Part shown: positions 59,372 through 64,000 of the stretch, piece by piece
Numbering within the stretch: the stretch's first letter is position 1
How the letters are laid out: every line of letters begins with the position of its first letter
From: Crocinitomicaceae bacterium
GTDB lineage: Bacteria; Bacteroidota; Bacteroidia; Flavobacteriales_D; Crocinitomicaceae
Reading direction: 5' to 3'
Length of the DNA stretch: 64,000 bases
Assembly (NCBI GenBank): GCA_016719925.1
Contig: JADJYC010000004.1
Location: forward strand, 124,001 to 188,000
Position numbers and translations under genes: made by a program
Notes under the pieces: generated by a model
Databases searched by the model: none
Told to the model about the DNA's origin: nothing
Seen by the model: the letters and a program-made list of their open reading frames with translations, nothing else

Positions 59372-60055
59372 TCAATTCACATTAAATCTGCAGTACTTGA
59401 TTTTGAATCCTTTAGCTGAAAAAAGCTGCTCGTAATGCGTTTTAATGTTCAGAATTTCACGGGTTTGTTGATCCAGATTTTCAGGCATCTCCTGATACAA
59501 ATCCCATCTTATTTCCTCCAACTTATAATGATGTTCTTCAATTTGTTCGACGGTTGATTCAAACAATAAATCACTGTCAGTTTTCAAATGAATAAGCGCA
59601 CCGGGTTTAATAAATTTCCGGTAGAGATTGATAAAAAATTCTGACGTCAGTCTTTTGTTTGGTTTATTTGGTTGCGGATCAGAAAATGTCAGCCAGATTT
59701 CATCTACTTCATTCTCAGAAAAAAATTTGTCCAGAAAATCAATGCGTGTTCTTATGAAAGCAACATTGGTCATTTTTTCATCTGTTACTGTTTTTGCTCC
59801 ATACCAGATTCTTGCTCCTTTAATATCGACACCAATAAAATTTTTATCAGGAAATTTTTTTCCCAGTCCCACTGAATATTCTCCTTTACCACATCCCAAC
59901 TCCAGCACAACCGGGTTTTCATTTTTAAAAAAATCACTTCTCCACTTTCCTTTGAGCGGAAAAGAATCTGCATTACACTGTTCCATGGTTGGTTCAAAAA
60001 CGCAAGCCATGGTTCTGATTTCAGCAAAGCGGAATAATTTTTTTTTCTTACCCAT
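59372..60055 (-). CDS. trmB: tRNA (guanine-N7)-methyltransferase
   Basis: TrmB methylates G46 of tRNA using SAM. The 227-aa protein has the SAM loop VLELGCGKGEYSVGLGKKF, the acidic FIGVDIKGARIW, the family motif IWLTFSDPQPNKPNKRLTS, and a C-terminal QTREILNIKTHYEQLFSAKG. It starts two bases after the HEAT-repeat gene stop, implying co-transcription. The ORF is intact. Confidence 0.92.
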   Translation of the reverse strand: MGKKKKLFRFAEIRTMACVFEPTMEQCNADSFPLKGKWRSDFFKNENPVVLELGCGKGEYSVGLGKKFPDKNFIGVDIKGARIWYGAKTVTDEKMTNVAFIRTRIDFLDKFFSENEVDEIWLTFSDPQPNKPNKRLTSEFFINLYRKFIKPGALIHLKTDSDLLFESTVEQIEEHHYKLEEIRWDLYQEMPENLDQQTREILNIKTHYEQLFSAKGFKIKYCRFNVN

Positions 60056-60057
60056 TC

Positions 60058-60600
60058 CTAATCTTCATTCAGTTTTTTTAGAATGACTCCAATTTGAATG
60101 AGCAGATCAATTTTAGGAGAAGATTCTGATTTGTGCTCATTGAGATAATTACCAAGAATCAGTAATGACTCATTTAATACCTCATCAGAAGGAACGTATT
60201 CGAGATTTTCAATAATTGTTTCTACCTCCAGCACTTCTATCAGTTCACTTTCAAGAGCAATTGAAATCAGTTGTGCAATGTAATCATGATAATCCAACCC
60301 TGAATTCCAGATGGAAGAAAGAAGAATTTGTTTTTGATTCTGGTATTTGTTTTCTGACAGGCAGGACATAATCACTGCCGGTACTTTAGAAGATTTAATA
60401 TTATTGAGAAGATCTTCTATTTCAAATCTGAGATCGTCAGATTTTGTTGTGTTCCAGATTTCAAGCAACGGTTCAATGCAGGTTTCATTTCCATGCGTGC
60501 GCAATGATGAAACTGCTTCCAATTGTTTGGATGATTCTTTTGACTGAAGATCTTTCAGCAGCAACTGAATCTTTTTGTTTTTACTTTTTTCATCAGACAT
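60058..60600 (-). CDS. HEAT-repeat-like helical protein
   Basis: A 180-aa cytoplasmic protein made of paired helices: LLKDLQSKESSKQLEAVSSL, ETCIEPLLEIWNTTKSDDLR, KVPAVIMSCLSENKYQNQKQ, YIAQLISIALESELIEVL. The spacing resembles HEAT/armadillo repeats that act as binding scaffolds. It lies directly upstream of trmB. Partner unknown. Confidence 0.65.
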   Translation of the reverse strand: MSDEKSKNKKIQLLLKDLQSKESSKQLEAVSSLRTHGNETCIEPLLEIWNTTKSDDLRFEIEDLLNNIKSSKVPAVIMSCLSENKYQNQKQILLSSIWNSGLDYHDYIAQLISIALESELIEVLEVETIIENLEYVPSDEVLNESLLILGNYLNEHKSESSPKIDLLIQIGVILKKLNED

Positions 60601-60644
60601 AAAAAATCTGCATTGCTATTTTTAAAAAGTGAATTTAAAAAAAT

Positions 60645-61030
60645 GCAAACCTGTAAGCCGGGTTCTGTATCACGCCTAAGGCGTAATTCTTGTCATTTAT
60701 CTGGTCCTGAAGTCACCCGCAGGATCAATCTATCTACCCTCCGGTTGGTTAGCTTTCACTAGCCGGGCCGAGCAGACCCAAAACCGGTTTACATGATATT
60801 TCAGCTCATGAGGTTTACCTTGCTTGCATCATCACTGATGCAACGGTGAGCTCTTACCTCGCCTTTTCACCCTTACCTTCTGATTTACGAAAAACCGGAT
60901 GGCGGTAATTTTCTGTGGCACTTTCTGTTTTACGTTTTCACGTAACCCTTCCCGTTAGGAAGCATGATGCTCTTTGCTGCCCGGACTTTCCTCTGCTGCG
61001 CCGAAACGCAGCAGCGACAAGACGGTTTGC
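60645..61030 (-). ncRNA. rnpB: RNase P RNA, bacterial class A
   Basis: RNase P RNA matures the 5' ends of tRNAs. Conserved blocks appear in order on the minus strand: GAGGAAAGTCCGGGC, the ACAGAAA..ACCGCC region, GGTGAAAAGGCGAGGTAAGA, GCAAGGTAAACC, and the terminal ACAGAACCCGGCTTAC. The 5' GCAAACC pairs with the 3' GGTTTGC to close P1, which sets the ends. Length 386 nt fits type A. Confidence 0.96.
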
Positions 61031-61034
61031 AATG

Positions 61035-61042
61035 CAAAGATA
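61035..61042 (-). promoter_or_regulatory. -7 element of rnpB
   Basis: TATCTTTG on the minus strand ends five bases before the predicted RNase P 5' end at 61030, so it is well placed. Confidence 0.6.
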
Positions 61043-61061
61043 GTGTTATTGCTGAAGAATT

Positions 61062-61100
61062 AAAAAACAAAAAGAGCGGTGGATTTTTCCACCGCTCTTT
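61062..61100 (-). terminator. Intrinsic terminator of the 61120-63784 operon
   Basis: On the minus strand AAAGAGCGGTGGA pairs with TCCACCGCTCTTT around a short loop, followed by a T-rich tract. Confidence 0.85.
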
Positions 61101-61119
61101 GAATATGGAGTAAGTTGTA

Positions 61120-62211
61120 TTATTCTACAATTAATTTTCCGGTTGAAACAGATTCTTCACTGATAAATTTTACCATATAAACACCGCTGTTCCAATTCTG
61201 AACATCCACTGTCAGATTTGTCTGGTTAACTGAATTGGTGTAAACAATTTCTCCTGCAACATTATAAATGACAACATTGTTTACGCCCTCATTCACAAAC
61301 AAGTTAACTGTTGCATTTGCAGGATTCGGATAAATTTTTGCTGCAGGAATTTCATTTTCAGCAACACTTGCAAGGTTGCGTTCGTAATCTTTAAATTCAA
61401 CCCGGGTAATAGTTTCATTACCTCCAACTACCTGAGCAACTACTTTCAACACCGGAATTTTATTTCCTTCAGACCACCACGTGTAATGTACTTCATCAGG
61501 CGTTGGAAGTTCCAGCCAGGTTCCTCCAAATCCAAAATCAACGTAAGCTGAATCATCATAAAATAATTCAGAGCGCACACGTACGGCATCAAAAGTTCCA
61601 AAGTTGGTAGATACAGTTCCCCATCCGTCAACTTCAGAAAATCGTTCCTGATGACGAACAAAAATTCCGTTGAATGCAGGATTAAGATCAACATACATAT
61701 ATGAATATGAATCCCAGCTATCTCCATAATTCATTGGTAACGGATATTCCAAATCTATTGTATCAGCTGCCATTGGTACTTCAATACCATTTAGTACAAG
61801 ACCCATTCCAACATTCTCTACAGCTGAGCTTGATATTTTTACAAATCCTACCGGAGATTCAATAGTAATTCCAACACCTCCAACACCGGCCAGATCAAAT
61901 CCAACCAGATTATAATAATAATCAGAGGCATACTCAGGTGCAAAAAGGATATTGTTAAACTGCAGCTGATAAAGTGCACTCGCGTCTGCTACATTAAAAA
62001 AAGTATCTATTCTCTGAGATACAATATGCAGGTCTGAATAATCCCATATCTGATTTGCTCCGGTTTGCGAAATGTCAAGGCCGGTATCATCAGAAGTACT
62101 TACCAATGCTGTATCATCAGCACCCGGAAAATCAGATTGATCAATTGTAATTTGTGCAGAAGTGAATCCCGTGATAAATACAAGACTCATAAAAAGTAAA
62201 ATGTGTTTCAT
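61120..62211 (-). CDS. T9SS-sorted secreted protein
   Basis: A 363-aa protein with a signal peptide (MKHILLFMSLVFITGFTSAQ), a beta-rich body (ANQIWDYSDLHIVSQRIDTF, PLPMNYGDSWDSYSYMYVDL, WGTVSTNFGTFDAVRVRSEL) and a T9SS type A tail (AKIYPNPANATVNLFVNEGV, NSGVYMVKFISEESVSTGKL). The body domain is common in Bacteroidota but I cannot name its ligand. It follows the lipoprotein gene by 17 bases and is the last gene of that operon. Confidence 0.82.
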   Translation of the reverse strand: MKHILLFMSLVFITGFTSAQITIDQSDFPGADDTALVSTSDDTGLDISQTGANQIWDYSDLHIVSQRIDTFFNVADASALYQLQFNNILFAPEYASDYYYNLVGFDLAGVGGVGITIESPVGFVKISSSAVENVGMGLVLNGIEVPMAADTIDLEYPLPMNYGDSWDSYSYMYVDLNPAFNGIFVRHQERFSEVDGWGTVSTNFGTFDAVRVRSELFYDDSAYVDFGFGGTWLELPTPDEVHYTWWSEGNKIPVLKVVAQVVGGNETITRVEFKDYERNLASVAENEIPAAKIYPNPANATVNLFVNEGVNNVVIYNVAGEIVYTNSVNQTNLTVDVQNWNSGVYMVKFISEESVSTGKLIVE

Positions 62212-62228
62212 GAAAAGAGGGTTTAAAA

Positions 62229-63283
62229 TTACTGAAGGCCAACACTTAAACTGCCAACCATCTCAGGCAAATATAATGAATCTGAGTGATCATCATTATA
62301 TAACATAGCACCGAATTCAAAATCAAATAATGTTGACACCGGTTTAAACTGAGAATCCAGAATGGTTTCAATATTACTCAATGTAAAATCATTGGTACAG
62401 TTAACTGAAGCATTCTTAGATGTATACCAGATTCCGTTTTTGCGCATTGAAATTATAACATTTCCATAGTGTGAAACCGGTTCCGCCGGTGGCATATAGA
62501 AATATTTCAATTGCCAGTAATACTCACTATCTTTCATTCTGATCAGTGTAGTATGCTCAGAAATATTTCCATTCTCATCTTTTAGTTTATGTCTAAGCTG
62601 ATAAATGCCGTCTTCGAGTTCTTTTACAAAAACAAGTGAATCAGAAACCAGATTTCCGTTGAGAAACCACTCATGATTGCCACTCTGGGTTTCTGGTGTA
62701 ACAATTAAAACAGATCCTTCAGATACAGAATTGAAATAAGGATTAAGTTCTGCATATTCAAAACCATATCTTACGGGTAAAACAAAGCTTTCATAATTGC
62801 TGAAATCTGTAAATTTTAAGGTCAGATTATGAACACCGAAATCCTGAATTTCAACTTGTTCTGAAAAGTAAAATCACCGATTTCATTTTTTACCAGTACA
62901 TAATTAAACTGCTCGTAATTCATTCCAAAATTAAATTTGATCTGAGCAGATTCATTGACAAGATAATTCAGTTTACCAGCCTCAATACCTGAAATTGTAG
63001 TACCATCATAAATCAATTCCGGCTCAACAATTTCAATCTTAACAGCCATATCATTTTCACCTGAATTGATCACACCATAATAGGTTTCAATTCCGTTAAG
63101 ATCGCCAGTTCCGTAATTATAAGTAACATTATCCAGTCCGGCAATCCAGTTTATAGAATCACCATTCACCAAACCTTTGATGCAATAATATGGATCATTT
63201 TCATCCGGCAATTCTGGCAACGGATCTTTCTTACAAGAAACGACAACTGCAAACGAAAGTAATATGAGGAATAATCTGTTCAC
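62229..63283 (-). CDS. Lipoprotein of unknown function, one frameshift
   Basis: Starts with GTG at 63283 right after the stop of the outer-membrane gene, and has the signal MNRLFLILLSFAVVVSC (lipidated Cys). The body is beta-rich (VNGDSINWIAGLDNVTYNYG, GKLNYLVNESAQIKFNF). The frame breaks at about 62870 in ACTTTTCAG; the restored sequence reads SEQVEIQDFGVHNLTLKFTD and SGNHEWFLNGNLVSDSLVFV (a PKD-like stretch), then joins MKDSEYYWQLKYFYM to the end. About 351 aa. Function unknown. Confidence 0.72.
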
Positions 63284-64000
63284 TTATAATTTTCTTAAAA
63301 AGGTATATTTTATTCCTGCGGTAACATTAAGTTCCTGATCAAAAATATTACTGTCCATGAAATTATTTTCTGATCTGTCAAAGAAACCAAAACTGCCGTT
63401 TGCGCGAAGAGCAATATTTTTAGTCAGAGCAAATTCGTAACCAACTCCAATGCGCAAATCAACCTTATTCAAACCGTCTTTTACTCCCCAGTTATTATTC
63501 ACTGTTTTAATTCCTTCATCAGAATCAACCTTATAAGACATATTACTTTGAACAAATACCAGATAATCCATCCCGGCAGTGAAGTTCAGTTTATGTTTTG
63601 AACTGATATTATAACTGATCAATCCACTAACGTTGGCATAGATCATATCTTTCAACTGGAGTTTGTACCAAAGTTTGTCTGTTCCGCCATCAAGCGTAAA
63701 TACGCTAACCCGGCGTTCAGTTCCAAAATCACGCTGACGTACATGGTTAAATCCGGCAGTTGCACCAAATTCAAAATTTCTCATTTTTCCAAACCCTGAT
63801 CTCCTGTATTCGAAACCAAAATTAGTTCTGAAAGTTGGCCTGAATTCGCCGCGTTATATTTATTACCAACTCCTGCATTGGCATAAATTGACAGCGTGTG
63901 TGTAGGTTTTAATCTGAATGAAGTAATCTCAATTTTTGGTCCAGAATATTCAGTGCTGTTTGAAGGATTGAATCCACTTGTTGCTCCTGGTAATTTTATG
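63284..64000 (-). CDS. Outer-membrane beta-barrel protein, 5' end cut by the window edge, one frameshift
   Basis: The C-terminal part is a series of amphipathic strands (FEFGATAGFNHVRQRDF, DMIYANVSGLISYNISSKHK, FTAGMDYLVFVQSNMSY, LRIGVGYEFALTKNIALRAN) ending GIKYTFLRKL. An upstream frame (KIEITSFRLKPTHTLSIYAN) joins through a one-base indel near 63845 (PTFRTNFGFEYRRSGFG). It is the first visible gene of the operon with the lipoprotein and T9SS protein, suggesting a surface complex. Start lies beyond 64000. Confidence 0.7.

Overview
The window comes from an AT-rich member of the Bacteroidota, most likely Flavobacteriales-like, though the order is inferred. The evidence is several secreted proteins with C-terminal type IX secretion (T9SS) sorting domains built on a YPNPxN motif, -7 promoter elements of the form TAnnTTTG, DUF5686 and DUF4139 proteins, the lineage-typical amidophosphoribosyltransferase, and a cobalamin-riboswitch-controlled BtuB locus. 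Most of the window reads as ordinary chromosome. The only mobile or repetitive material is a RAYT-type transposase with a tandem array and a family of intergenic palindromes.

Layout. 1-8 kb: edge-truncated LamG surface protein, DUF523 protein coupled to a double SRPBCC protein, photolyase, nucleotide-sugar-type epimerase, secreted unknowns. 8.7-16 kb: CotH/lamin-tail T9SS protein, histidine phosphatase, Lrp/AsnC regulator, histone H1-like polyampholyte, TPR lipoprotein. 16.2-24 kb: folK, an orphan response regulator, the translation cluster rplM-rpsI-rpsB-tsf-pyrH-frr on the minus strand, and divergent purF. 24-34 kb: TPR lipoprotein with a membrane protein, recA, an AddB-like nuclease, a radical SAM protein, DUF4139, a universal stress protein. 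34-47 kb: HTH protein, hldD, a TPR-CHAT protein, Bax-inhibitor-1 protein, urocanase, mfd. 47-52.8 kb: DUF5686, YceI, PhnA, RAYT and its 100-bp array. 52.8-58.3 kb: cobalamin riboswitch and a four-gene B12 uptake operon. 58.3-64 kb: ATL protein, trmB, RNase P RNA, and an outer-membrane protein/lipoprotein/T9SS protein operon cut by the right edge.

A dominant feature is sequence quality. About twenty genes, including rplM, recA, purF and mfd, are broken by single-base indels, mostly in homopolymers, and read through cleanly when one base is added or removed. This looks like uncorrected long-read assembly rather than biology. I give those genes as whole CDS spans with the breaks described.

The most interesting biology is the B12 operon, whose surface parts carry T9SS sorting tails in place of some lipoproteins; the RAYT with four tandem hairpin units; a three-member palindrome family whose arms differ but stay complementary and whose copies sit on or near gene ends; and a perfect palindrome directly upstream of recA that could be an SOS operator.
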